From Lachnospiraceae bacterium (GTDB lineage: Bacteria > Bacillota > Clostridia > Lachnospirales > Lachnospiraceae): 64,000 bases of DNA. The position numbers and the translations under genes are program-made. Shown here piece by piece: positions 44,381-53,311 of this stretch; position 1 is the stretch's first letter, and each line of letters starts with the position of its first letter. The notes below the pieces were generated by a model. The model was not told the origin of the DNA and did no database searches. It was given only the letters and a program-made list of their open reading frames with translations. Where the stretch lies: assembly GCA_028693165.1 (NCBI GenBank), contig JAQUVX010000012.1, positions 1 through 64,000 of the forward strand, read 5' to 3'.

Positions 44381-44496
44381 GGATGAAAAAGGTGTAGATT
44401 TCCCGGGTGCTTTTCCTGTATAATCATAGGTAGTACCATAGGTGGGGAACGTGAGAGAATTTGGGGTGTTACAGCGAGTCGGGAGGTGGGGATGAT

Positions 44497-45957
44497 ATGA
44501 GAAATGTTAGAAGAAGGAAATGGATCACGGCGGCAGTGTTTGGCAGTGCGGTGGTGATTTGCTTGACATTGGTGGCGTGCAGTGCCGGCGGTGCGGGGAA
44601 AGAAGTGTCCGGGGCGACAGGAGCGGGCTCAGCCGGAACCAGATTACCAGCAACCATAACGCCAAGAACCGGATCACTCAAAGAAAAAAATCCGCAGTCG
44701 GACAATGCAGAAGCGCCACCAGTGCCACAAGCACCCGGAGTGCCACAAGCACCCGAAGCACCACAAGTGCCACAAACGCCACTGGCGCTCACGGGGGAGC
44801 CAATCCGCATCGGTGCCATCTACGCGCTCAGCGGAAACAATGCTGCGATCGGCACCAATATTCTGCGGGGCATTGATTTTGCGGCGGAGGATATCAACCA
44901 GGCGGGTGGGGTCGGCGGGCGGCCGATTGAGATCATCCGCGGCGATACTCAGGGGGATGCGGAGGTGGCCCGTGCAGAGGCAAAGCGCCTGATCACGCAT
45001 GAGAAGGTGCAGGCCATCGTGGGCTGTCACCAGAGCACCTTGACGGAGATTGTTTCCAATGTGTGCGAGGAGTATAAGATCCCGATGATTACGGCCATTT
45101 CTACGGTCGACAGCATTTCCACCCATAACAATGATTATTTCTTTCGCCTGTGTCCCATGAATTCGCTGTATCTGGAGGATATGTTCCTGTACATGAAAGA
45201 GCAGAAGGAGCAGACAGGGAAGGCAGTCCGGACCATTGCCGTTTTTGCCGACAACAGTATGATCGGGCAGGAGGCGATCCGCTGTGCGCGGATCTATGCG
45301 CCGCGCTATGGAATGGAGATCGTGAAGGAAATTCAGTATCGACAGGGCGTGGCGGATCTGACGAAAGAGATTTTGGAACTGAAGGAAGCGGATGCAGACG
45401 TGGTTCTGGCTGAGAGCTATGTCGCGGATGCCAGCCTGCTGATGAAGACCATGAAGGAACAGAATTATCAGCCGCCGATGCTGATCGCCAAGGCAAACGG
45501 TTTTGCCGACCCCAGCTTTATTCCCGCGACGAAGGGGATGTCGGAAGGCGTCACTTCGGTTGTTGAGTGGAACCCGGATATGACGAAGGGACAGGAGGTC
45601 AACAGGCGGTTCAAGGAGATTTTTGGTGTTGACATGAATGGACATTCGGCGGAGGCCTACACCGCGATCTGGACATTTAAGACGGCGTTTGAGCAGGCCA
45701 GGACGGATGACGGCGAGGCGGTGAAGGATGCACTGGCGGCGATCGACATTCGGGACGCATTCCCGGGCGGGCCGGAGATCATCCTTCCCTATGGCCGCAT
45801 CAAGTTTGAGGACTATGAATTTGACGGAGTCCGGCACTATAACAACAATATTTACGCATCGGTAGCCATCGCTCAGATCCAGGATGGCGAATATAGAACG
45901 GTGTGGCCGTTTGAATATTCGAATCAGAAGATTGTATATCCGGGCGGGAAGCCTTGA
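44497..45957 (+). CDS. second LivJ-like ABC substrate-binding lipoprotein
   Basis: This 486-residue paralogue of the binding protein at 42061 shares its landmarks (LTGEPIRIGAIYALSGNNAAIG, GVDMNGHSAEAYTAIW, FPGGPEIILPYGRIKFEDYEF). The signal peptide ends in lipobox LVAC (Cys28). The linker contains a repetitive Val/Pro/Gln/Ala stretch (VPQAPGVPQAPEAPQVPQTP) instead of the Ala/Glu linker of its sister. The start at 44497 follows GGAGGTGGGG. It is a stand-alone gene with its own upstream region of repeats, and probably widens the ligand range of the same Liv-type importer. Confidence 0.92.
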   Translation: MRNVRRRKWITAAVFGSAVVICLTLVACSAGGAGKEVSGATGAGSAGTRLPATITPRTGSLKEKNPQSDNAEAPPVPQAPGVPQAPEAPQVPQTPLALTGEPIRIGAIYALSGNNAAIGTNILRGIDFAAEDINQAGGVGGRPIEIIRGDTQGDAEVARAEAKRLITHEKVQAIVGCHQSTLTEIVSNVCEEYKIPMITAISTVDSISTHNNDYFFRLCPMNSLYLEDMFLYMKEQKEQTGKAVRTIAVFADNSMIGQEAIRCARIYAPRYGMEIVKEIQYRQGVADLTKEILELKEADADVVLAESYVADASLLMKTMKEQNYQPPMLIAKANGFADPSFIPATKGMSEGVTSVVEWNPDMTKGQEVNRRFKEIFGVDMNGHSAEAYTAIWTFKTAFEQARTDDGEAVKDALAAIDIRDAFPGGPEIILPYGRIKFEDYEFDGVRHYNNNIYASVAIAQIQDGEYRTVWPFEYSNQKIVYPGGKP

Positions 45958-46015
45958 CAAAGCCGCACGGCAGAAACCTGGAATCTGCGGTCGGTTGTAA
46001 GCCGCACGAACAAAT

Positions 46016-47362
46016 TTACAGCAGCGCCATCTGCTTCCGATAACAATACCGCAGGTACGCAATCTCCGCCACCGCTGTGATGCTCCAGGAAAAGATGTAG
46101 AGCAGATACAGGGACAGGATCGTGCCAAAGTAGGCGAATATGGTGTACACCCAGACCACGCGGAAGACGCAGGAGCCGAGGATCACGATGACGGTTGGAA
46201 CCAGGCTTTTGCCGAGGCCGCGGGAGGCGGCGATGGAGCAGTCCATGAAGGCGGAAAAGGCGTAGGAAAGGCCCATGACTACAAGGCGGTTCCGGCCCGC
46301 TTCGACCACGGCCGGATCGCCGGTAAAGAGCGATAAAAACGGACGGCCGAAGAGCACCAGCGTCAGTCCTAGCACCGCGCCGAAGCCGAAGGAGTAGGCG
46401 AGGCTGACCAGATAGCTCTTTAAGACGCGGTCCTTTTTGCCGGCGCCGAAGTTCTGCCCCATGAAGCTGGAGCAGGCGGTATAAAATGCGGCCATGACAT
46501 CGTAGACGAGGGCATCTGCGTTGGCTGCGGCGGCATTGCCTGCCACGACGGTGGCATCGAAGGTATTGACGCCCATCTGGATAAACAGGTTTGCTGTCTG
46601 GAAGATCGCGTTCTGGATTCCTGCGGGGATTCCGACGGCGAGAATCCGGGCAGCTTTATCTTTGGTCAGATGCAGGGCGGAGAACCGCAGCGCATAGAGC
46701 GAGTCGCTCCGAAACAGGAAATTCAGGATCAGACCGGCGGACAGGTACTGGGAGATGATGCTTGCCATCGCGACACCTGCCACACCGAGGCCGCAGACAA
46801 TCACAAAGATCAAGTTCAGCACGATGTTAAGAATACCGGCGGTCAGCAGGTAGTACAGCGGCCGCTTGGTATCGCCGACGGCGCTTAAGACACCGTTGCC
46901 GAAATTGTAGATGGCAAGTGCCGGCATTCCCATAAAATAAATCCGCAGGTACAGGGAAGCGCCGCCGATCAGCTCCGACTTGGTGTGCAGAAATTCCAGC
47001 AGTGAGCGGGTCAGAAGCTGCCCAGCGGCCAGGGAGATCAGCCCGACTAAGACACAGAGAATGAGGGAGGAGTGAACCATCTCACGAACCTCCCTTTCTT
47101 TTTTTGCTCCGAAATACTGAGCAGTCAGGACATTGACACCATTTCCCATACCGATCTGAATGCCGGTAAACAACACAATCAGTGTCGTGGTGGAGCCCAC
47201 CGCGCCCAGAGCGGCAGCACCGGAAAACCGTCCGACGACGGCGATGTCGGTCATATTAAACAAAACCTGCAGCAGGTTTGAAATCATCAGCGGAATGCTG
47301 AAAAACAAAATTTGTGTGCCAAGAGAACCGGTGGTCAGGTCCTTTGAATGCTGTCTGATCAT
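46016..47362 (-). CDS. MATE family efflux transporter
   Basis: This 448-residue protein has LGTQILFFSIPLMISNLLQVLFNMTDIAVVGRF at the start and twelve predicted helices. AAGGAAG precedes the ATG. It is convergent with the second LivJ-like gene and divergent from the mannose-family PTS operon 293 bases away. This is the third MATE exporter in the window and only distantly similar to the other two. Substrate unknown. Confidence 0.94.
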   Translation of the reverse strand: MIRQHSKDLTTGSLGTQILFFSIPLMISNLLQVLFNMTDIAVVGRFSGAAALGAVGSTTTLIVLFTGIQIGMGNGVNVLTAQYFGAKKEREVREMVHSSLILCVLVGLISLAAGQLLTRSLLEFLHTKSELIGGASLYLRIYFMGMPALAIYNFGNGVLSAVGDTKRPLYYLLTAGILNIVLNLIFVIVCGLGVAGVAMASIISQYLSAGLILNFLFRSDSLYALRFSALHLTKDKAARILAVGIPAGIQNAIFQTANLFIQMGVNTFDATVVAGNAAAANADALVYDVMAAFYTACSSFMGQNFGAGKKDRVLKSYLVSLAYSFGFGAVLGLTLVLFGRPFLSLFTGDPAVVEAGRNRLVVMGLSYAFSAFMDCSIAASRGLGKSLVPTVIVILGSCVFRVVWVYTIFAYFGTILSLYLLYIFSWSITAVAEIAYLRYCYRKQMALL

Positions 47363-47524
47363 GGGAAACTTCCTTTTCTTAAGTATAATTTAAATCTTTG
47401 CCTATCACAGTATAGTACGGAAAAAGATTCTTAGCAAGCGGAGAATAAAAGCAGGTCAGAGAAAGCTCTGTACAGGCATAAAATGAAATATAGTTACATA
47501 AAATAAAATATTTAAAATATATAT

Positions 47525-47568
47525 TGTAATTTCATTACATTAGTGATAAGATACATATATAAGCGCTT
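47525..47568 (+). promoter_or_regulatory. RpiR-type operator and cre-like site before the PTS operon
   Basis: TGTAAT-TTC-ATTACA (47525-47539) is a perfect palindrome of the kind bound by RpiR/MurR regulators. It overlaps a -35-like TTGTAA (from 47524), with TAAGAT 17 bases on. AAGCGCTT (47561-47568) further downstream has the core of a catabolite (CcpA) site. Both fit a PTS operon whose own cluster carries an RpiR gene. The remaining bases between 47363 and 47655 are AT-rich and show no gene. Confidence 0.6.
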
Positions 47569-47655
47569 GTGTCAAGAGATTATATACAAAATGCCCGCAG
47601 GAACGGTACCCCTGGGGACAAAACCATGTGAGAATGAGAGAGAAGGAGGCAAATT

Positions 47656-48462
47656 ATGCAAGAAGTTTCTATGCTGATTGTCGTGTTACTGATCCTGTAT
47701 ACCATCATTGCCGTGATCGATCAGATTTCGATTCAATGTGGCCTTTATACGCCATTATTTGCGGCGGTAATTACAGGAGCATTATTGGGGGATTTACAGA
47801 CGGGGCTTGTGATTGGTGCAACCTTGCAGCTGATGACACTGGGGGTTGCCACCTATGGAGGAGCGACGGTTCCTGATTACTTATCCGGTGCGATTATGGG
47901 AACCACCTATGCGATCATTTCCGGGCAGGGTGCGGAATATGGAATTGCACTCGCGATCCCGATCGGACTTTTGCTGACCCAGATGGATATCCTCGGAAGA
48001 ATGAGCAACTCCTTCTTCCAGCACTACGCGGACCGTTGTGCGGAGCGCGGCGATTATAAGGGCGTGGAGCGGGCAAATCTGCTTGGTATTCTGCCGTGGA
48101 CGCTGTCCCGCGTGATTCCGGTTGCGCTGGGCCTGTGCTTTGGCGAAGCAGTTGTTACCAGCGTGAATGCGATTATCCCGGCATGGTTCATGACCGGTTT
48201 AAAGACTGCCGGTGCGATTCTTCCTGCCATGGGTATGGCGATCCTGATGCGTTATCTTCCGATTAAGAAATATTATGCGTACTTTATTATTGGATTTGTC
48301 CTGATTGCATACGGCGGGGCGTCCTTCACGGTTATGGCGGCGGCGCTGGTCGGTTTTGCACTGGCGGCAATGCACCTTGCAAGATCCAAAGAGCGCGTGG
48401 CTGTGCAGGCTGACGGAAGTGCTGCAGCACATGACGATGAGGAGGTAGAGATTGATGGCTAA
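47656..48462 (+). CDS. mannose-family PTS transporter subunit IIC
   Basis: This 268-residue membrane subunit (LLILYTIIAVIDQISIQCGLY, then GALLGDLQTGLVIGATLQLMTLG) belongs to the mannose/sorbose/N-acetylgalactosamine PTS family. Together with IID it forms the sugar channel. AGAAGGAGG precedes the ATG. It opens an operon that continues through IID, IIA, IIB, an RpiR regulator, MurQ and a hydrolase, and overlaps IID by eight bases. Confidence 0.94.
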   Translation: MQEVSMLIVVLLILYTIIAVIDQISIQCGLYTPLFAAVITGALLGDLQTGLVIGATLQLMTLGVATYGGATVPDYLSGAIMGTTYAIISGQGAEYGIALAIPIGLLLTQMDILGRMSNSFFQHYADRCAERGDYKGVERANLLGILPWTLSRVIPVALGLCFGEAVVTSVNAIIPAWFMTGLKTAGAILPAMGMAILMRYLPIKKYYAYFIIGFVLIAYGGASFTVMAAALVGFALAAMHLARSKERVAVQADGSAAAHDDEEVEIDG

Positions 48463-49294
48463 TGTAAATCAGACAGAACCTGGGAAATTGACGAAAAGCG
48501 ATATACGAAACGTGTACATCCGCAATCTGTTTACCATACAGTTTGGATGGAATTACGAGAAGATGCAGGGTCTTGGATACGCATATGTGATCATGCCGGT
48601 GCTGAAAAGACTGTATGCGCATGATCCGGAAAAGATGAAACGCGCATTGAAGATGCAGCTTGGATATTTCAATACGACACCGGCCATGTCACATCTGATC
48701 GTGGGTGCGGATATGGCTTTGGAGGAGGAGCTTGGCATTGAGGCAGAGGAAGCGATTACCGGCTTAAAGACCGGCTTGATGGGGCCGTTTGCCGGAGTGG
48801 GTGACACCCTGTTTATCGCAATCTACCGCGCGGTGGTATTTTCAATCGCGGCGTACATCGCACTGCAGGGCAACCCGATCGGACTGATTGTGCCGCCGCT
48901 GGCCTGTGTGGCTGTGCTGTGGCTGCGCTACAAGTTCACCACCATCGGCTATCAGTCCGGGCGAAAGCTGGCAACCGGTTTTGCGGATACGATCGCTCCG
49001 ATTACGGAAGCGGCCAGTATTCTGGGACTTACCGTGGTTGGCGCGCTGATTCCTTCGGTTATCAAATACCGCACGGATTTGCAGTTCAGCATGGGAGAGG
49101 TTACCTTTTTGGTGCAGGATATGCTGGATAAGATCCTGCCGTGCCTGCTGCCGCTTGGCATCGTGATGTTCTCCTACTGGCTGTTGGGAAAGAAAAAGGT
49201 GGATTCTACCAAGCTGATTTTCATCCTGATTGCACTTGGAATGGTACTTGGAAATCTACAGAATATGCTGACCTTCGTGGCGGGAATGTTCTAA
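48455..49294 (+). CDS. mannose-family PTS transporter subunit IID
   Basis: This 279-residue IID subunit has IRNLFTIQFGWNYEKMQGLGYAYVIMPVL near the start and GLMGPFAGVGDTLF, both family-typical, with membrane helices in the C-terminal half. The ATG at 48455 follows GGAGG by nine bases; an adjacent TTG is less likely. It assembles with IIC in the membrane. Confidence 0.94.
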   Translation: MANVNQTEPGKLTKSDIRNVYIRNLFTIQFGWNYEKMQGLGYAYVIMPVLKRLYAHDPEKMKRALKMQLGYFNTTPAMSHLIVGADMALEEELGIEAEEAITGLKTGLMGPFAGVGDTLFIAIYRAVVFSIAAYIALQGNPIGLIVPPLACVAVLWLRYKFTTIGYQSGRKLATGFADTIAPITEAASILGLTVVGALIPSVIKYRTDLQFSMGEVTFLVQDMLDKILPCLLPLGIVMFSYWLLGKKKVDSTKLIFILIALGMVLGNLQNMLTFVAGMF

Positions 49295-49333
49295 AAGACT
49301 CTGAAACAGATGCATATGGAAGGAACGTATGGT

Positions 49334-49771
49334 ATGATTGGAATGATAGTAACGGGACATGGAAGTTTTGCAACCGGGCTGACCAGCGGCTTAAAGCTGC
49401 TGGCCGGGGAACCCGCGTTTTATGAGGCCGTGGATTTTGAGCCGGAGGATTCCATCGACTGTCTGACCGGGAAACTGACGGGCGCAGTCAATCGGCTGGC
49501 GGACTGTGAGGCGGTCGTCGTCTTTGCGGATCTGACCGGAGGATCGCCGTTTAATGTGGCGTCGCGGATCAAGCTTGCGGGCACAGACAGACCCCTTGAG
49601 GTGGCGGGAGGCGCGAATCTCCCGGTGGTGTTGCAGGCATATCTTTCCAGAGAAGCGGTTCAGGATGTAGTGGAGCTGACGGAGAGTGCGCTGGAGGCAG
49701 GACGGGCCCAGTTGGTGCGGTTTGACCCGGCAGCCGAGGACGACGAGGACGACTGTGAGTGTGAGGAATAG
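49334..49771 (+). CDS. mannose-family PTS transporter subunit IIA
   Basis: This 145-residue cytoplasmic phosphocarrier starts MIGMIVTGHGSFATG, so the phosphorylated His is His9. FADLTGGSPFNVA is the conserved segment closing the active site. The acidic C-terminus (DDEDDCECEE) is unusual. The start at 49334 is chosen for the family-typical beginning and a GGAAGGA box; in-frame ATGs at 49310 and 49316 lack one. It passes phosphate from HPr to IIB. Confidence 0.92.
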   Translation: MIGMIVTGHGSFATGLTSGLKLLAGEPAFYEAVDFEPEDSIDCLTGKLTGAVNRLADCEAVVVFADLTGGSPFNVASRIKLAGTDRPLEVAGGANLPVVLQAYLSREAVQDVVELTESALEAGRAQLVRFDPAAEDDEDDCECEE

Positions 49772-49818
49772 GGTAATTTGCAGCAGCGGAGAATGAGATT
49801 AGGAAAGAGGTGCGGATT

Positions 49819-50292
49819 ATGGCAATCGTACATGCGAGAGTAGATGAGAGGTTAATCCACGGACAGGTGGCGATGGTTTGGACCAACACGGTAGGGGCAT
49901 CCCGTATCGTTGTGGTCAATGATGAGGCAGTAAAAAGTGAGATGATCATTGCCGGACTGAAGATGGCAAAACCGGCCGGCGTAAAGCTGTCCATCCTTTC
50001 GGTAAAGCGGGCGGGAGAAAAGTTTGCGGCCGATGAATACAAGGACGACAAGGTATTTTTGATCACCAAAAATATTGACGATATGACGGCTCTGATCCGC
50101 GCCGGTGTTCCGATCACGGCATTCAACGTGGGCAACGTGGCGAAGCGGGAAGGAAGCCGCCCCATAAAGAAGTCGGTAAATCTGACGGAGCAGGATATTG
50201 CGCAGATTACCGAGCTGGTGGAGAACGGGATTCGCGTGACGGCGCAGATGCTGCCCAACGAATCGGACCAGTCTGTTTTAACCATGCTTTAA
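49819..50292 (+). CDS. mannose-family PTS transporter subunit IIB
   Basis: This 157-residue IIB subunit begins MAIVHARVDERLIHGQVAMVW, and the phosphorylated residue is His14 in RLIHGQV. AAGAGGTG precedes the ATG. IIB receives phosphate from IIA and phosphorylates the sugar during transport. With it the four-part mannose-family transporter is complete. Given the MurQ gene downstream, the product is probably N-acetylmuramic acid 6-phosphate or a close relative. Confidence 0.93.
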   Translation: MAIVHARVDERLIHGQVAMVWTNTVGASRIVVVNDEAVKSEMIIAGLKMAKPAGVKLSILSVKRAGEKFAADEYKDDKVFLITKNIDDMTALIRAGVPITAFNVGNVAKREGSRPIKKSVNLTEQDIAQITELVENGIRVTAQMLPNESDQSVLTML

Positions 50293-50316
50293 GGAACCGG
50301 GAGGAGAGAGGAACGT

Positions 50317-51171
50317 ATGGAATCCGTGAAATTGAAAATCAGAGAACGCTATGATCGGATGAGCCGGACAGAGAAACAGATCTCGGATTATGTGTTGTCG
50401 GGACTGAAAAACTGTCTGGGAATGACGGCGATGGACATCGCCGCGCAAAGTGGAGTATCCTCTGCCTCGGTGATTCGTTATGTCCAAAGACTTGGTTTTG
50501 ACGGGCTGGAGGGATTCAAGCTGGCCCTTGCCGCGGAAGGCGGACAGGAGACAGAAGAGGATCTGGTGGATCCGATTATCTCGAAAGAGGACAATCTGGA
50601 CACCATGTGTCACAAGCTGGAGGTATTGTTTGGAGCGTCCTTGCAGGACTTCTTTTATCAGCTCGACAAGGAGGCACTTGAACAGGCTATTCAGAAGATC
50701 AAGGGCGCGCGGCAGATCTACCTTATGGGAATCGGCGCATCTATGATGCCGGCGTATGATCTGTTCCATAAATTGCGCCGCGCGGGATTTTCTGCGAATT
50801 TCTATCAGGATCTCAACATGATGGTGGAGTTTTTCAATTACATCGATGAGCGGGATGTGATCATCGCGTTTTCTTACAGCGGGCAGTCCCAGGAGCTTTT
50901 GTATGCCTGTAACATAGCGAAGCAGCAGAAGGCGGAAGTGGTGGCGGTCACGCGCAGACGGGATTCCGCGCTGCAGGATCTGGCTGATATCTGCCTGTTT
51001 GTGCCGGATCGGGAGGCAGTGATGCGAATTGGTGCATTTACGTCTCTGCATACCTCCCTGATGATGGGAGACCTGTTGTATATGGGGGCAATTCAGGAAA
51101 ATCTCGAACAGATCGAGGCGGAGCTGATCAAGACCAGGAAGCTGGTATCAGGGCTGAAAACAAAGAAATAG
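50317..51171 (+). CDS. MurR/RpiR family transcriptional regulator
   Basis: This 284-residue protein has an N-terminal RpiR helix-turn-helix (about 1-78, LGMTAMDIAAQSGVSSASVIRYVQRLG) and a C-terminal SIS sugar-phosphate-binding domain (about 120-250, IYLMGIGASMMPAYDL and IAFSYSGQSQELL). It lies between the PTS genes and murQ, 24 bases after IIB. The sensed sugar phosphate is probably MurNAc-6-phosphate, and the likely site is the palindrome at 47525-47539. Confidence 0.94.
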   Translation: MESVKLKIRERYDRMSRTEKQISDYVLSGLKNCLGMTAMDIAAQSGVSSASVIRYVQRLGFDGLEGFKLALAAEGGQETEEDLVDPIISKEDNLDTMCHKLEVLFGASLQDFFYQLDKEALEQAIQKIKGARQIYLMGIGASMMPAYDLFHKLRRAGFSANFYQDLNMMVEFFNYIDERDVIIAFSYSGQSQELLYACNIAKQQKAEVVAVTRRRDSALQDLADICLFVPDREAVMRIGAFTSLHTSLMMGDLLYMGAIQENLEQIEAELIKTRKLVSGLKTKK

Positions 51172-51187
51172 TGGAGAGGAGTTTGTG

Positions 51188-52093
51188 ATGGTAAATATAG
51201 ATGGGCTGACCACGGAGACGGTCAATGAAGCGACAAGACGGATCGATGAAGAGGATGCTCTTGGAATCGTGACCTTGATCAATCAGGAAGACAAAAAGGT
51301 CGCGGAGGCGGTCGAGAAGGAATTGCCCCGGATCGCGAAGGCGGTGGATGCCATCGCAGCGCGCTTTGAGGCGGGCGGAAGGATCATTTACTGTGGAGCA
51401 GGTTCCTCCGGGCGAATCGGAGCATTGGATGCGGCGGAGCTGACACCGACCTACGGTGTGCCGATGGAGCGGGCGTTTGGTATCCTGGCAGGCGGCCAGA
51501 GTGCCATGTTCGTCGCATCGGAGGGGGCGGAGGACTCCAAAGAGCTGGCTGTGCAGGATTTGAAAGCGGTGGATTTAAAGCCGGAGGATTGTGTCATCAG
51601 CCTTGCGGCAAGCGGGCGGACACCCTACGCGATCTCTGCGGTGGAATACGGAAAACAGGTGGGGGCACTGACGATCGCGGTCACCTGCAACGGTGCCAGC
51701 GAGATGGCCGGACTTGCGGATATCTCGATTGCGCCGGTGGTCGGAGCGGAAGCGATCAGCGGCTCGACCAGAATGAAGGCTGGAACGGCACAGAAGATGG
51801 TGCTCAACATGCTTTCTACCGGAGTGATGGTTCGGCTGGGCAAGGTGTATCAGAATTATATGGTGCATATGCAGCCAACCAATGAGAAGCTGGTGGTGCG
51901 CGCGATCCATATGATTTCGGCGATCACGGGGGCGGATTCGGAGAAAGCCCAGGCGGTACTGGAGCAGGCGGACAGGCAGGTTGCCGTGGCGGTTGTGATG
52001 CTGGAGGCAGACTGCGGGAAGGCTGAGGCGGTCAAGGCGCTGGAGGAAGCCTCCGGGCGTGTGCGAAAGGCGATTGCAATCGCAGAGAAATAA
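51188..52093 (+). CDS. murQ: N-acetylmuramic acid 6-phosphate etherase
   Basis: This 301-residue enzyme cleaves the lactyl ether of MurNAc-6-phosphate to GlcNAc-6-phosphate and D-lactate. The SIS domain has YCGAGSSGRIGALDAAELTPT with the catalytic Glu in AAEL, and SGSTRMKAGTAQKMVLNMLST is the most conserved MurQ segment. The C-terminal helices are present, so length is normal. GAGAGGAG precedes the GTG/ATG pair at 51185/51188. It identifies the operon as cell-wall amino-sugar salvage. Confidence 0.96.
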   Translation: MVNIDGLTTETVNEATRRIDEEDALGIVTLINQEDKKVAEAVEKELPRIAKAVDAIAARFEAGGRIIYCGAGSSGRIGALDAAELTPTYGVPMERAFGILAGGQSAMFVASEGAEDSKELAVQDLKAVDLKPEDCVISLAASGRTPYAISAVEYGKQVGALTIAVTCNGASEMAGLADISIAPVVGAEAISGSTRMKAGTAQKMVLNMLSTGVMVRLGKVYQNYMVHMQPTNEKLVVRAIHMISAITGADSEKAQAVLEQADRQVAVAVVMLEADCGKAEAVKALEEASGRVRKAIAIAEK

Positions 52094-52159
52094 TTGCGGG
52101 GGAAAGCGGTTGCGGGAAAGCAGTTGTGGGAAAGCAGTTGTGGCAGGAGGCGGAGACAT

Positions 52160-53155
52160 ATGGCGGACTGGGAGAAAGAGGATTCGATTCAGAAGCTTGT
52201 GGAGAAGATGGTCGCCGATGGCGTAGTCTGCGGCGCAAGTCTGGGACGGATCGAGGGCAAGAAAGAACGGTGCTGCTGCTATGGAGAGCAGGGCGTGGTA
52301 AGTCCGTACGCCGGGCGTCCGGTGAGACCCGATCTCCACTACGATCTGGCGTCACTCAGCAAGGTCGTCGGTACCACGACCAGGATCTTGCAGCTGATTG
52401 ATCAGAATCGGCTGGGATTTGATACCCGGATTGCAGATCTCCTTCCCTGCTTCCATTATTCGGAGATTCAGGTGGAACATCTGCTGCTTCATGACAGCGG
52501 ACTTCCGGCGGAGATTCGGGATAAGGAAGGCTGGAACCGGGAACACATCCTGGATGATCTTTATGCGACGGCCCCGGAGTGTGAGCCGGGGAAGAAACGG
52601 ATCTATTCGGATGTGGGATTCATTTTGCTTGGAAAGGTGGTTGAGACGCTGGATCACATGACCCTGGAAGAAAGCTACAGGCGGTACGTGTTTGAACCGC
52701 TGGGGATGCAGGACACTTCGTTTCTGTCGGGGGAGGACAAGCTGCGCTATGTGCCGACGGAATGCACGAAGGAGCGCGGCTGCATCTGCGGAACCGTCCA
52801 TGACAGGAAAGCATTTCTTTTGGGGCCCTGCGGAAGTGCAGGGCTGTTCTCAACATTGGGGGATGTCCTGCGGTTTGTGCGGGCTTACCTGGAACGGGAT
52901 GCGCGCCTGTTTGGAGCGGCCATGTTTGAGCAGCTGCTTGCGCAGGAAACGTTTGGACGAACCTATGGCTGGAGCCGGGAGTATGGCCCCGGGACACTTT
53001 ATCATACCGGATTTACGGGAACCTCGATCCTGATGGATCTGGAGCATGAGAGAGGACTGGTGCTGCTGACCAACCGGATTCATCCGAGTCGGGAAAATGA
53101 CAGGTTCCTGCAACGGAGGAACGATTTGAATCAGGAATATCTGAAGCTTGTTTGA
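52160..53155 (+). CDS. serine hydrolase, class C beta-lactamase/esterase fold
   Basis: This 331-residue protein has the three active-site motifs: SLSK (Ser65, Lys68) in YDLASLSKV, Tyr of YSD in KRIYSDVGFILLG, and HTG in LYHTGFTG. There is no signal peptide, so it is probably cytoplasmic. Similar genes (YbbE type) accompany murQ in Bacillus and may act on muropeptides or esters rather than beta-lactams. AGGAGG at 52145-52150 sets the start at 52160, rejecting 22 upstream codons. A terminator follows at once. Confidence 0.9.
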   Translation: MADWEKEDSIQKLVEKMVADGVVCGASLGRIEGKKERCCCYGEQGVVSPYAGRPVRPDLHYDLASLSKVVGTTTRILQLIDQNRLGFDTRIADLLPCFHYSEIQVEHLLLHDSGLPAEIRDKEGWNREHILDDLYATAPECEPGKKRIYSDVGFILLGKVVETLDHMTLEESYRRYVFEPLGMQDTSFLSGEDKLRYVPTECTKERGCICGTVHDRKAFLLGPCGSAGLFSTLGDVLRFVRAYLERDARLFGAAMFEQLLAQETFGRTYGWSREYGPGTLYHTGFTGTSILMDLEHERGLVLLTNRIHPSRENDRFLQRRNDLNQEYLKLV

Positions 53156-53159
53156 GAGG

Positions 53160-53187
53160 CTGCCATGCGATTGTGTGGCAGTTTTTT
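53160..53187 (+). terminator. intrinsic terminator of the PTS-murQ operon
   Basis: CTGCCA (53160-53165) and TGGCAG (53176-53181) form the stem, with a ten-base loop and six T directly after, then further T-rich sequence. It closes the salvage operon. Confidence 0.85.
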
Positions 53188-53311
53188 CTTTCTTTTTTTG
53201 AAAAGCCATTCTTTTTTACACTGGTTTAGATTATAATAAGTATATTGACTGGTATCAGTTGATTGCGAGAGGACGGAGAAAAAGGAATACAGTAGAGCGG
53301 AAAGCATTAGA

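Noticed and set aside
44674-46128. Minus-strand frame of 484 codons
   Set aside because: Antisense to the second LivJ-like lipoprotein, which has a signal peptide, ribosome binding site and family motifs.
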